A stretch of DNA of 64,000 nucleotides from Coix lacryma-jobi var. lacryma-jobi (Eukaryota; Streptophyta; Magnoliopsida; Poales; Poaceae). Numbering within the stretch: position 1 is the stretch's first letter; each line of letters opens with the position of its first letter. The stretch spans positions 186,001-250,000 of the forward strand of contig CM019825.1 of assembly GCA_009763385.1 (NCBI GenBank), written 5' to 3'. Both the position numbers and the translations under genes were made by a program. This document shows positions 22,036 through 35,365 of this stretch, in pieces. The notes beneath the pieces are model-generated. The model saw only the letters and a list, made by a program, of their open reading frames with translations. It did no database searches and had not been told where the DNA came from.

Positions 22036-25000
22036 CTAAATGAAGACAATGTCTGATTCAGCGCCAACACCAGCGACCTTCTCACGCATCCAGCTTGATA
22101 AGCTTCTGGCCAAACCTTCCAGCTTGATCGCCACGCCGCCCTTGTGCAAACCAGCCCACATCTGCATGTAATTGATCGCAGCATGAATCACAGAATTAGG
22201 CGTAAGAGGAAAGCATCTTTCAATGGCCATTTTATTCCGATTCTTCCAAATTGCCCAGGCTAACCCTGAAAAGAAAACAAAGCTAATGTTTTTCGGGACC
22301 CCCAACCTCCCCAGGATCCATTGGGATACCAGCTCCTCCCTAGAAACTGGAAAACCGTGAAAACCAAAAGTCTCTCTGACGCAACACCAAACGTACTGGG
22401 CAAAAACACAGCTAAACAAAATATGATCTACTGTCTCAACTTGGCCACAAACACAACACAGCGGACTTCCTCGCCACCTTCTTTTTGACAAACCCAACGC
22501 TGTTTGAAGTTTATTATGAAAAACTTGCCACAGAAAAACTTTAACCTTAAGAGGGATTTTACTTTTCCATATCAGCTCAGTTAAGTGCTCTTTAACCCCT
22601 CCATATGTAAGAAACTTATATAAGGAACTAGTCGAGAAAGACAATGATTTCTCCAATTTCCAAAGCACCTGATCTTCCTGATCATCCACCCGGTAGTGCA
22701 GAAGCACCTCCTGCAAGTCTACCCATTCAGAAACTAGCCCTTCTGTCAAGCATCTTCGCAAAGGAATGTTCCACTCCCCCTTTCTCCAAATTTCACTCAC
22801 CAAAGCCCCTGGATTAAGACAGATGTCAAAAATATTACAAAACTGAACTTTCAGAGGGATGTCCCCAGCCCACACCTCATGCCAAAACCTGATCTTATCA
22901 CCTTTATGTACCTGATACTCAGCCCCCAACTTAAAGAGATGCTTAACCTTGTGTAATCCTTTCCAAAACTGAGAAGACCCCAAAATATTTGAACTGAAAA
23001 AACCTCCTTTTCTCATATATTTAGCTTTTAGAATTCTGTACCACAAAGCATTAGGTCCCTTCTCTATCTTCCAAATCCATTTAACAATTAGACATTGATT
23101 CATAATATATGAATTAAGGATCCCAAGCCCCCCAGAAGTCTTTGGCCTACAAAGCCCCACCCATTTAGCCATATGATATTTAAAGGTTTCCCCAGCCCCC
23201 TGCCAGAAAAACTTGGCCCTTACAGTATCCATACTACTATGAACCCCTTTTGATAGCATATAAAACCCCATAGTGTACATGGGAAGATTAGTCAAACATG
23301 AGTTTGTAAGGATCAGCCTACCCCCTGATGTCAACAACTTGCCCTTCCACGGGTCCAATCTTTTCTTCAGTCGACCTACTAACCCTTGGAAAGCACCAAC
23401 CCCTAAAAATCTGTCAGAAACAGGGATCCCAAGATATTTAACTGGAAGCTCCCCAAGCTTGCAGTTCATCATATTTGCTTTTCTTTCCTTCTCAGCTTGG
23501 GTGAAACCAAAAAAGAGAGCTTCACTTTTATGATAGTTTATTTTTAGCCCATACAGCCACTCAAAACAGTATAAGAGAATTTTCAAATTTGTTACAGATG
23601 TATCAGACCCATCTGTCATTAGAATCGTATCATCTGCATATTGAATATGAGAGATGCCTTTTTCCACCAAAGTACTTAGAACACCAGTTATTAAACCCTT
23701 CTCAATAGCTTTATCCATCATAGCACTCAAGGTATCAACCACTAAGTTAAAGAGCAAAGGGGACAAAGGATCCCCCTGCCTTAAACCTCTCATTGTTTTA
23801 AAATATGGACCCCTTGTCCCATTCACATTGATACACACTTGTCCTCCTCTCACCGTCTGCATAACCCATTTAGTCCATTGGTCAGCAAAGTTCCTCCCTT
23901 TGAGGACTTCTTCCAAAAAATCCCATCTAACACTATCATAGGCTTTCTCAAAATCAATCTTGAAGATCATACCTCTGTCTTTACCTTTCCTTAAGGAGTG
24001 CATCACTTCATGCAAGATCACCACACCTTCTAAAATATTTCTTCCTTTAATAAAACCAGTTTGACTTTCCCCAATAACCTCCTTGATTACTGGTGATAAA
24101 CGCTCTGTCAAAACCTTCGTAAATCCTTTGTAATCCACATTAAGTAAGCAAATAGGACGATATTGTTTAATAGAATTTGCTTCCTGAACTTTTGGGACTA
24201 GAGTGATAACTCCAAAATTTAATCTTTTAATGTCCAAATCTCCTTTATGAAAATCCAGAAACATCTTATGATAATCCTTTTTAATTAAGTCACAAAACTC
24301 CTGAAAGAAGACTGAACTAAAACCATTAGGTCCAGGCGCAGCATCCTTTTTCATATCAAAAACTGCACTCTTGATCTCAGCTTCTGTAAAAGGTCTAGTA
24401 ATATACTCTTGGTCACTTATATTTACTTTCCTGTCATTCTCCCAAAAACCATCCCCAAGGAAAATGAGTCGGGGTTCCACTGGCCCAAAAAGACTTTTAT
24501 AAAACTGGATGGCGTGGTTCATAATATCTCCTGAATCAGTAATCACCCCCCCATCTGTCTCTAACTGAACAATAGTCCCTTTTCTTCGTCTACCATTAGC
24601 AAATTGATGGAAGAATCTAGTATTTGCATCCCCTGCCATTAACCAGTGCTTACCCATTTTCTGTCGCCAAAAAAGCTCTTCTTCCATATAGAGTTTTTCT
24701 AACTGATTTTCCACATTATATCTGTGTCTCCATTCTTTTGGGAACAACTCCCTACTGTCAGCTTGTCTATCCATCCAATCCAGCTCCCCCAAGAGCTGAT
24801 TTTTCTTCCTTTTCTGTTCACCCATTCTTTGAATATTCCAACCTCTCAATTTTGTTCTCAGCATGACCAAGCGCCCATGCCAACTGTCCAAAGAATAACA
24901 AGCTTCAGGACTCCTATCTGCTGCCAACCTCCAAGTATTTTCCACTAAAGTTCTGAACTCCTCCTGCAGCAACCATTGCTGTTCAAAAAAGAAATATTTC

Positions 25001-25719
25001 GGTCTCGCTGGGAGCCCCTCCCCATTGTCTACAATAACAGGGAAATGATCTGAACCCACCCTGGTCAGACACCAAGACAAAGAAAGAGGGAATCTCTCCT
25101 CCCATCCTGTTGAGAAAAAGACCCTATCTAAATTCACCATAACTGGTCTCTCTTGCTTGTTCGTCCAGGTGAACTTTTGGCCTGAACGTTTTAGCTCTCG
25201 TAAATGTTGTTCCCCTATAAACTCATTAAAGAGATCCATCAAATGATAGTTGTAGTTGTCAGAACTCTTATCAGCCTCATCTCTAATAAGATTAAAATCT
25301 CCTCCAATAATCACAGGCAGCACCTCCTACTGACAAATGATCTTTAACTCAGCTAAGAACTCCTCAGTCTTATCATGCTCCACAGGGCCATAAACGGTCA
25401 CCATAAGCCATCTAAAATTATTCCTTCTATCTCTTAGAGTCATAGTTATGCAAAAAAGACCAATCATACACTCTTCCATCTCCAAAGTTTCCAGGTTACA
25501 GCCCATAAGGATGCCCCCTGACCTTCCTTTGGCTGGTAACCATTTCCAAGAAAAAGTTTTATTTCCTGACAAATCTAAAAGATCTCTATCCGTAAAAGAA
25601 TCCTTAACAGTTTCCTGAAGACCAACCACTCCTAAATTATGTTCAGCAATAAACTCTCTAACCTGACGTTTCCTACTACCTTTACCCAAACCCCTAACGT
25701 TCCAGAAAAGAAATCTCAT
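22036..25719 (-). pseudogene. LINE ORF2: AP endonuclease, reverse transcriptase and zf-RVT region
   Basis: The frame starts at ATG 25719 (MRFLFWNVRGLGK), the classic start of an L1 endonuclease. It continues through GVVGLQET, GGDFNLIR and GSDHFPV of the endonuclease. The RT domain follows with YRPICLLNVDYKGFTKVL, GRNILEGV, FKIDFEKAYDSV, RQGDPLSP and the catalytic YADD (23629-23640). The zf-RVT segment has WKSKIPLKVKVFLW and CCVCGQVETVDHILFSC. One in-frame TAG at 25327-25329 interrupts the endonuclease; apart from that the frame is open to 22036. The 3' UTR is about 140 bp. The product would copy LINE RNA at a nicked target. Confidence 0.93.
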
Positions 25720-28551
25720 TTGGACCGTTTTTTTGGTCTGGCCCTCTTCCTGGGGGGCATCCACTAAACTCTTACTAACTGGGTCCACAACACCCCTTGC
25801 TGAATTATCTATAACAGAGAGAGTATACTCCTGCAGTTCTTCCTCCCCCTGAGGAGCATGTTTTTTATTAGCAGCTGCCAAATACTCCTTGTATTGAGCC
25901 TCTGCCAAAGCCCCTCTCACTCTTTCCTCGGCTTTAAAGATATCAATTTGTGTATCAATATGATCACTCTTAAGATCCAGCTTAGAGACAATATCATGAA
26001 TATATTCATTATCTAAGCTATTGAGAACAAGAAAAGGATTGGAAGATTTAGTACCTGTAGTAATATCATCCTTGTCCTGAGAATATTGTATGGCTTTTTC
26101 CATCATAGTCCTCCCATCTTTCTGGATTCTTCTGCTTGTTCTTGTAGCTACAGCCACCTTCACACCACCTCTTTGCTTATTCCTTTTCTTAGAATTAGAG
26201 CTAACCCAAGGCTGTTGCAGAGTATCTTCAGACAAATCTTCCAAGTTAATCTCAGATATAGAATCCAAACATACAGAGCCCTGGGAGGTAGCAATCTCTG
26301 ATTTTTGAGTCAAAACTTTCTCTTCCCATTCAGATTCCAGCATCCTCTTAGAGCCCCTTTTAACCCTATCATCTGACCCCACATCATCTTCCTGTGAATT
26401 CTCAACCATTCCACTAGATTGTGACGGATTCTCAGTAGAGCAATCTTTCTCTTGTGGCAACACCAGCTTTGGCCATCGCTCCTTATCCATTAAGTATGGA
26501 CTCATCATCCCATGAACTATCAGCTGATTTTCCTGAGGAATTAAGCCCAGTTCTTTGACATCCTGCCCCTTAGGTTGGTCTCCCCTGAGTCCCTTAAGCT
26601 TCAGACTAGAGAACTGCCCTTCCTCAGACAATTTTTGTCCCTCCTTTTCTTTCTCACTGTCATGAACAAGATTGGAATTGAGTTCTAGAGCAGGGCACTT
26701 ACCCCCTGGAGCAAACTCAACTCCCTCTGTTAATTGCACAAAACCAGTAGAAGGATTATACGCCGCAATCGGCCTAAAGAACTCATCAGTGTTGCCACAG
26801 CCTCCACCTCCACCATCTTCCTCCAAAGCTTCTTGACTGTCATCATGACTGTATTCCTATTCCCTATCACTTTTGCCAATTCTATCAAATTTATCAAACT
26901 TCTTCTTGTTCCCCTGATCCTCTTTCCCCCCTGGTCATGTCTCTTACTCTTGTCATTATCCTTACCAGAACCAGATCTAGATGTCCCTCCCTTCACCACC
27001 TGTCTATTCTCAGCTCCCCCTTCAGCAATGAATTTGACTTCATGTCCAATTTTGTTGAAGAAAATTTCTATCACACATCTTATAGCTGCAGGATCCCTAC
27101 AACTCACCTTAACTCTCACAGGCTCATCTCTGATTAGACTTAACTCATCAACAACTACAGGCTGACCTACTAAGGAAGCAAGCTCACGAACCACAAACTC
27201 TTCTCTAGCAAACGCAGGAATGTTACTGATCTTAACCCAACATGTCTATAACACTGAGGAAGTAGCTGGGTCCACAGAAGACTTATGGATTTTAACCTTC
27301 AGCTTGTAGATGGAAAGCTCCAAACTGGCAAATCTAGAAAAAGTTTCCAAAGTACCCTTATCTGGGAAAATGACCAGAAACTCCCTATCTGTCATCTTCT
27401 TAGCTTGAAAATCCCAGCTGTCATTGACCACCAACTTAAGCTCCTCATTCAGCTTACCCTCATTAGCCACACCTTCATGTACTACCACTAAACCCACTGC
27501 CTGATTGGATTTGGTTTGTGCACTGGGAATTTCAATAGCATAGAAGCCTTTGCTTGGAATCCCAAATCCAAACAACTGCAGCTTCTGCCTAGCTTGATCA
27601 CAGTCCACCGCCAAATGTCCCTGACTTTTGCACTTATAACAAACTGGCTCATTCACACAGTCCGACTGATGGTGACCCACCTGCAAACAACGATAACATT
27701 TGATTTCCAAAGACTTCCCTTCCACTTGTGATGATTTCTTGTCTCTTACAGGTTCCTTGGCTCTCCAAAAACCCTGTGATGCATGTCCCCTTTGATCCCC
27801 ACTTCTGTATTGCTGAGCACCCCGAGCTCCTTCCTCCCCTATTATGTTCTTCCCTCGCACAGGCTCCCTATAATCACTGTACCCTCCACCAAGCCCTCTA
27901 TTCCCTTGAGAAAACCGATCAGGCCCTCTGTAACCTCTATCCCCTCTATCCAAGTCGTGTTCAACAAAACCCCCTCGCCCAAAAAAATTTCCACCTTGAG
28001 GCTGCCGATCGTTACCTGCTCCATCGATGCTGCGCTGTAGCTTCTGCCGCAGATCTTGCTCCTTGCGCAGGTCTCCATCCAGAAGGTCATCTTCAGCCAT
28101 CCAATCCTCTGAACTTCGCTTCCAAGGACGCTGGTCTTGACCTCTCGTTGCCATCGTGGATGCCTTGACAATCTTCGCAAAGGAATGTGAGAGAGGCGGC
28201 GGCGGCTGTAGACGCTTCACTCTACGAGCCTGAGACCCAAATTTCCGTATTTCCTCCCTAGAAGCCGGATATCCGATACCCTTTAGGGCACTCACTTTGG
28301 ATATCCAAACCCAACGGGGCCCAATGGGCCTATATGAATGATTATACATGTCTTCAAGAGAAGGGCCCAAAAAAGGAGGCCCATCAACTGAATCAGAGTC
28401 ATCGTCAAGCTCCCGCTCCTCCCGCATCTCCGCCATTGCACTCCCCCATGTAACCATACTAACTCTCTTCATTGCCTCCTCTAGATTTCTTCCAGATATC
28501 TCCAGATCCTCCAAACACTTATCTGATATTTGCTTGGGAGAGGAGAACAAA

Positions 28552-29832
28552 TGTCGGTGTTTCGAACCCGGGGGTATGACACCAACTAGTAATATGATCG
28601 TGTGCTCTCTTCCTGGATGGTGATGCAAGATGACACAAGGATTTATCCTGGTTCGGGCAAAGAAGGCCCTACGTCCAGCGGGGGAGGAGGTTCTTGTATT
28701 ACTTGCACCTAAGTGCTTGCACAGGGGCGAATACAAGCTTGGCGAGCGCGGACCGGGGTCCGAACTCGCGTGTGAGGGTGTATGGGCGTATGTGCGTTCT
28801 AACGTGTCCGTCGGAGTTGTGTAACCGTGGACTGAGGGCCCTGGTGTCCCCTTTTATAGAGCAAGGGGAGGCCAGGGTTACATAAGGGTATTACAGGTGT
28901 CGGGGCGTATGGTGCCCAATATGGGGAAGGGTAGGAACCCTGTCTTGTCGAAGACATTGTAGCCGACGTGGGGGCTGCTGTTGAGGCGTCCTTGGAGCGT
29001 GGCCTCCATCCTAGGCGCGGACGCGGAGACGTGGCGGCGTGGGGGCCGTACAGCGCCCATTCCAGCCTGTACAGGACGCGGCGGGGTCCCTCCGGGTCTT
29101 GTAGTACCTGTCCTCCAATAGCGTGAAAATGGTTAGGGCTCGAGGGGCGCGGAGCCGGCCTCGAGGTGGCGCCTACGAGGGGCTCGAGCCCCCGCAAGTA
29201 CGGGCGAGCTCCGGGGAACCTGGTCGTACAGCGGAAATCCGGGTCTCGAGATGCGACCGGGACGTGCTACAGTGCAGGGTATGGTCGAACAGTGTTGTAC
29301 TGGTGCCTTTTCACCCATGCTTATGGTGAAAAGGAGGTTTGACTCAGACTCTGGTTCACTGTGGCGCATGCTGCGTCTCAGAGGACGTGACGGGGGTAGG
29401 TGAGTGCATTAAATGCGCGGTATGGGGTTAGGGAGCAGGAAGCTTCATCCTCGTGGAGAGCTTCGAAGGGTAGTGGTGCACTCGCTCGAGCCCGTGCGCT
29501 GAGGGCTCGGGTGAGTGGAGGTTGAGCTCCAGCTCGAGGCCTAGATCGAGACGAGCCCCGAGGGATAGGCTATCGTGCTGGAGGGGCTCGAGGTCCCCGC
29601 GCGAGGTCCCGTGGAGCGATGCACAGCTGTTGCGGGTTCGAGGGGTGGGCTACCAGGAGGTGGCCGGTAAGGTCTCGACAAGTCTAAGCTCCCTGGTGGT
29701 GTGCCAGCGTTGCAGGCTCCGAGGGGTTGGTTTCTTGGGAGGTTAGCTTAGCTGGGTTTATTAATTGGTGTTCTAGGTTTAACCTATTTGTTTTGCGTTG
29801 ATTGGGGGTACCCCTTTTGTGGACCCCCGAAA
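28552..29832 (-). repeat. Gypsy 3' LTR
   Basis: It aligns base for base with 38939-40219 (constant offset 10,387, no indel), with about nine substitutions seen by eye, mostly C/T or G/A. Reading the minus strand it begins TTTCGGGGGTCC, where the other LTR has the canonical TGTCGGGGGTCC. A TATAAAAG box is at 28852-28859 on the minus strand. Confidence 0.95.
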
Positions 29833-29850
29833 GTAGCCCCCGAGCCCTTG
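29833..29850 (-). other. Gypsy polypurine-like tract
   Basis: On the minus strand the bases before the 3' LTR read CAAGGGCTCGGGGGCTAC, a G-rich tract in the position where plus-strand DNA synthesis is primed. Confidence 0.55.
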
Positions 29851-30780
29851 TTTGAGTGCTCGCACTCGAGCAGGGGCTCTCGACTGGGACCTCGAGGGTT
29901 AGCTAGCCGGTTCTCGAGGGTTTGGCTGCTTTGATTCCGTGGGTGTCGTGCGTGCGACACCCGCGGGTGTAGCCCCCGAGGCCACGGGGGAGTGGTTAAG
30001 ACTCCCTCGTGGGCTTTTTCTTGTGTGAGTGTTTAGTTGCGTTTTTTAGGTTCGGGAGTGTCGAGCCCCCGAGTTTTTTAGACCCTCTTTCGTCGAGGGG
30101 TGCCAGGCTGAACCGCCCGGCCGGCTCTTCGAGCTGTCCGGCACGCCGGTTGCCCTGGCTTGTCATCCCGTGAGTCCTTTCGATCGGATGCGAGGTGGGA
30201 TGCCTCGTACTACCACGAGCGGGCGAGTATCGAGGTTCCCGGTGAGCTGGTAACGGGGAATCCAAGTGAGACCTCGTGCCCCGTTCGATGGGGGTCGACT
30301 GTAGCCCGGAGGCGATCTCATAAAGCATGGGTGCTCAGTCTGCAAGAGTGTCGGGCCCATTCGATAGGACCCGGTGGCTCGATGCCTCCCTCCGAGGGGA
30401 TCTCACTGCATGTCGAGCTCCCCGCCTTGGATACACGTGAGGGGCCTCGAGGGCTTGGCCCTCGAGCGATGCTGCGAGTGGCGCCCCTTGGTGTCCCTGA
30501 CTCGGGTGCTCGAAGCCGGCTGTCGAACCCTCTTCGAGGGCCAGCCTTCGCTGCTTCGAGGCTTAGGGTCGGGGCCCATTTTTACCTTCGTGAAGAAGCC
30601 TCCGTCGTCTGGGAATCCTTCTGCCTTTGGGCGTGCCTTTTTAGGCGAAATCTGCCGGGGAGGGCGGCGGACGCGAAGCTGGGGCGACGGTCGTGGCGGG
30701 CCCGGGTAGTGGAGCGAATGGAGAGCTGCCGCGTGTACCCTGCATCCGGCTCGAGACGTAGTTAGGTGGGCGCATTAAAT
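29851..30780. other. Non-coding Gypsy segment between 3' LTR and antisense gene
   Basis: It is GC-rich and full of CTCGAG and CCCCCGAG words, which also pepper the LTRs. No conserved protein motif is seen on either strand. It separates the antisense promoter from the 3' LTR. Confidence 0.65.
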
Positions 30781-30837
30781 GCTATGCGGTTACCTTTTTC
30801 GTCGCCGTGGGACGCCTCGCCTGTTGGGGTTCTTTCG

Positions 30838-30845
30838 TATAAATA
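30838..30845 (+). promoter_or_regulatory. TATA box upstream of the Gypsy antisense gene
   Basis: TATAAATA, a strong plant TATA consensus, lies 139 bp before the ATG at 30984 and is followed by a purine-rich then C/T-rich leader. It faces opposite to the LTR promoters, so the gene can be transcribed independently of gag. Confidence 0.65.
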
Positions 30846-30983
30846 CCGAGAGAGGAGGAGAGAGCTCTTCTCTTTGCCTTTGCCTCCATAGCCGCCACAG
30901 TTCCCGCACCCCTTCCTCCTGAGCCCGCAGCCAGCAACCTCCCCGGCCGTTCGTCCGCCGTCAAAGCCCACCTCATCGTTGCC

Positions 30984-33900
30984 ATGGCCGACAAGACCTC
31001 GCCGCAGCCGGCCGAGGCCTGGAGACGGTCGAAGGTGACGCGGCGCGAGATGGACTCGCTGGTGGCTCAGGGGCTTCTTCGTCCCAACCCAGAGGAGGGA
31101 TCTGCGTGGTGGGTCATCCCGTCGGAGGACCACCGGGAGCCGCACCCGCTGGAGGGGTACGTGGTGAGCTTCACCCGTTATCACCGCTTGGGGCTTGGCG
31201 TCCCGCCGAGCCGCTTCATGCGGGCGTTAACCCACCACTACGGGGTGGAGCTTCAACACTTCTCCCCCAACTCGATCTCGCACGCCGCCATCTTCGCTGC
31301 GTTGTGCGAGGGGTATTTGAAGATGGAGCCGCATTGGGAGATGTTCGTTCACATCTTTCGGGGCGAGCTCTTCACCAAGACGTTGAAGCCCAGCGGGAAG
31401 CGGCTCGTGCGCGCTGGCTCCCTTGCCATCACCATGCGGACCGGACCTTCGTCGGCCGGCGTCCCCCGCGAGTGTCTCCACCACAGGCTCTCGACCAACC
31501 AGTCGGGGTGGGACGAGCACTGGTTCTATCTGCGGAACGAGGGAGGGCTCCTCTCGCAGTATTCCGGCAGGGTGCTCGACCGGCGCCCGGACCAGTGGGT
31601 CTGGGGCGTCGTGGCAGACAGGCAGCGCCACCTGGTGTCGCTGATGAAGCTGATGAAGAAGCTGGTGGACGAGGAGGGGTTGACCGTCCCGGCGGTCATC
31701 TGGGCGTTCCACCAACGGAGGGTCCTCCCTTTGGCGGACCGCCCCCTCTTCCTGTATCAAATGGGGGAGAAGGCCACGACCGAAGCGTTGAGCGGGTCGA
31801 GGATGGCCGAGGAGGGATTGCCCTGCAGTGAGGGCATCTCTCGGGTGTCGATCACGATCCATGGGTCGTTCGCCCCGGAGAGTACCAAGCTAATCCCCAT
31901 GGCGCCCGACGAGGGGTGCCTCGATCTGGTAGGTCCCCATCGAGCTAGCCCGTCTCGAGCCTCCCCTCCTTCTTTCTTCTTCGAATCACGTTTCCTTTTT
32001 TCGCAGGGGACGTTCACGTGTCGTGCCTCGAGGCCCCCGGTGAGGGAGGACGCCACGGAGACACAGGTGAGGCGCCTCTCTGCCCAAAAGGAAAAAGAGA
32101 ACAAGGATTCCAGAAAGAAGAAAGAGAAAAACAAAAACTTGCGTCGGTCGGCTCGGGAGCAAAGGTTGGCGAAGGCTCGCCGCAATCGGCAGCCTGGGGA
32201 CGAGTCCCCCGAGCTCAGCTCCTCGAGCTCGGAGGATGATGATGATGATGATGAGAGCGACGACGAGGGGATGGACGCGCGCCTGAGACGCGCGGGGTTC
32301 GGCGACATCTGGGCTGACCGCTCCCCTATGCAGGAGAACATCTACGAGGTCCCCCCGGCGAAGGTACCGCGCGGGGTGAAGCAGCAGAAGGCCACGCCCA
32401 GCTCCGCCTCGTCGGAGGCCCAGGGCACGTCGAGCTCCCGGCCGGACGTGCCCCCCGTCGTGAGGAAGCCCCGAACACGAAGCGCCTCCGCCACAGCACC
32501 AACGGAGGCCGCCCCCGCGTCAGCCCAGGCGGGAGGTCTCGAGAAGGGCCGAGCCTCGAGGGGCAGTGACCACATCGGGAGGGGCTCCGGGCCCGACTGC
32601 CCGAGCCATCGAGGTCGGGGTCGAGCCCGCGGAGGAGCGGGCGTCAGGAGAAGGCGTCGAGCCCGCACCATCACGAGCGTCGGGGAGGGAGCCCCCGGGC
32701 GTCTCGTGACCAGGGGCGTGAGCGTCCCCGGAGTTCGTCGCCGCACCGCCGCCAGGACACAGAAGCGGACGCGGGAGGGCGCGACCGCCAGCACGAGCGT
32801 CGGAGCAGGTCCCGGAGCCCGCGCCGGGACAGGCGCCACGACGACAGCACGAGGGAGGTACGGTCGCCCTCCCGCGATGTGGGGCGGAAGGAGGGCTCTC
32901 CCTCGAGGTCGAGCCACGGGAGGCATCGGGAGCCCTCCCCCCATCCTAGCCCTGCGGAGACGGCTCAGGCGCAGGGCTCGAGCCGTGGGGTGGGCTCGAA
33001 GCCCCCGAGTGGGTCCGGCGATTCCGGGAAGAAGCCCAGCCGCCGCTTTGGGTGAGTAATTTTCTTGGATCTCGTCGGTAGTGAGGCTTTACCTCTTTAC
33101 TTTTGATGATGCATGCCATCTCTGGTTTCTCAGGGGGAAGCGCTCCTACCAGGAGGTGGACCTCGCTGCGTCCAAGCGGGCCAAGACCTCGAGCCCCGTC
33201 GAGGCACAGGCACCTCGAGGTATGGCACCTTCCTCTGCTAGAGAAGCCGCTTGGCTGGAGAAGGCTCGAGCTGCCATGGCTCGAGCAAGCCAGATGATCG
33301 TCGCGAATTTTGGTGAGGCCGTCGCCATCGACCGCAGGGGTCGAGGCATCCTTCCCGGTTCTGATATAACTGTCATCTCATATTGCAGGGGCCGCAGCTT
33401 ACGGCATCGAGCCCGCCACCACCACGTCCACTGAGGCGCTGCCTCCTCCCCCTCCTCCTCCTCCCGCGATGGCGCCAGCTGGGAGCGCCACCCTTCTCCC
33501 GACCACGACGTCTGTTCCGGGGGAAGCGTCTGGGGCGAGCACGGCCCCGCCGGTGTCTGGGGCCGAGGAGACTGCGCCCCTCGAGGCCCCGACCGACACG
33601 AGCCGGGCTGCGGAGGAGGGAAAGGGGGGAGAGGCGTTGGCGGAGAAGGAGCCGACGGTGGAGGACCTCCTGAACGAGCTGGAGCAGGGGCCGCTCCTCG
33701 CCGCGGGCTCGATGATGGTGGAGGCGCCCGAGGCGCCGGCTAGCGCTGATAAGACGCCGGAGGACCCGGCTAGGGAAGAGGGCCCGGGGTCGAGCCTTCT
33801 TTCGATCGACTCACCGCCGCTCGAGTCTTCATCCCCACGCGAGGTTGTGACGCCGCCTCGGGAGGCGGCGGAGCGACAGGAGGTGCCGGCGGAGGGACGG

Positions 33901-35365
33901 AGGGAGCCGGGGTCCGTGCCGTCGGGTGGCGGGCTGCAGCTGGGGCAGCTCGGGGAGGAGGAGGATCTGCCCGACATCGAGCTTGACCGACCGGTATGGC
34001 CGTTTCCCGACGCGCCGAGCCCGTACCTTGCCATGGTCCCCGTCGAGCAACCGGCCCAGCGGGGGGCCCCGCGCGAGGTGCGGTCCATCTTCTGGGAGGT
34101 GGCCGAGCTCATGGCGGAGGCGGAGCGGTCCTGCTCTGAGGAGGCGGGCCGGTCCGCACAGGTGTCGGCCGCCCTCGCGAGCGCTGAGGCGGAGCTTCAA
34201 GATCTCCGCGCTGAGCTGGGCCAGAGCGTCCAAATGGCGAGCCGGCTTAACGAGGCAGAGGCGGAAGTCCGGGCGGCTCGAGGCGAGGCCGCTCGAGTCA
34301 AGGAGGAGGCCGCCACCGCCCTCAAGGCGTCGAGGAAGGAGGCCGCCGATGCCCGCAGCGAGGCCACCTCTGCCCGGGCCGAAGTGGAGGCGGCGAGGAA
34401 GGATGTCGCCGACGCCCGAGGCGAAGCCGCCACCGCCCGAGCCGCAGCGGAGACGGCGAGAAAAGAGGCTGAGGATGCTCAACGCAATGCCGCCGCCGCT
34501 CGGTCCGCAGCGAAGGCGGCGAAGAAGGAGGCCGAAGACGCCGAGAGCGGTGTCGCCACCGCCCGAGCTGCCGAGGGGGCGGCGCGGCAGGAGGTGATCC
34601 GAAAGGATCTGGCCCTCGTGGAGGCGGGCAAGCTGATCGAGGAGCTTAGGTCCGAGAAGCTTCTCATGTTGGCCGAGAAGCGTAGGCTCGAGCAGCGCGT
34701 TGAGGGCCTTACCAGCGACCTCGCCGCACTGGGGCAACATTGCGATGGTGAGGCTTACACCTTGTCTTTGCTTGGGCCTCGAAGTTTTTTGTTACGCCGC
34801 AGTCTCACTCTTCCTCGTTCGTTGTGCAGGGGTCGAGAAGACGGTCGAGGAGCTCCGCGGGACGAACCAGGCTCTCTTGGACCAACTCCAAGACGAGACG
34901 ATGGTGGCGAAGCGGGCTCGCACTTCCCTCGACCGGCTCGGCTCCATGTGGGGTGTTCCTCCGGTGGCTGCGGCAGAAGGTGCAGTGGCCCGAGGCGACG
35001 CCTTGGTCGACGCCTTGTGCTTCCTCGACGTAGCGGCGCGGGACCGTGTCCGGCAAGCTCTCCACCATGGCGTCAAGCAGACGCTCGCGGTCGTCCGCTC
35101 CGGCTTCCGCTTCCCGGTCCACGTTGTCGCCAATGGCTTCATCGAGATCGAGGGGAAGGACGAGGAGTGGAACGACCGCCGTGTTGACAAAATCTTGGAG
35201 AAGATGGAGAGGCCGGGGACGTCACTCGCGAAGATCTTCGAGGAGGACGTGCTGCCTCCTGACTCCAGCAGTGGTGTCGAGGACCCTCCTCCCTCCAGCT
35301 CGGGTGTCGAGGCTGAGCCCGCCGTAGAAGACCTCGAGGAGGAGTATCGTACCGACGAAGATTAG
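30984..35365 (+). CDS. Antisense gene of the Tat Gypsy element (putative gypsy-type transposon domain, PF04195-like)
   Basis: Five exons are inferred: 30984-31928, 32007-33051, 33134-33312, 33389-34747 and 34830-35365, all with GT...AG borders and in-phase joins. The N-terminal domain (PSRFMRALTHHYGVELQHFS, ALCEGYLKMEPHWEMFVHIF) matches the plant 'putative gypsy type transposon' family found antisense in Tat/Grande elements. Exon 2 encodes a basic, acidic and then Ser/Arg-rich region (RRSRSRSPRRDRRHD). Exon 4 is a long Ala/Glu/Arg coiled coil, and exon 5 a helical end with FRFPVHVVANGFIEIEG. The SR-rich part is in a different frame from the exon start, so a one-base shift or an unseen small intron lies between about 32540 and 32700. 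The role is unknown; nuclear or RNA-binding action is only a guess from composition. Confidence 0.75.

Noticed and set aside
31106..31862. Overlapping long frames on both strands under the antisense gene's first exon
   Set aside because: The frame from ATG 30984 carries the recognised domain. The others are shadows of high-GC coding sequence.
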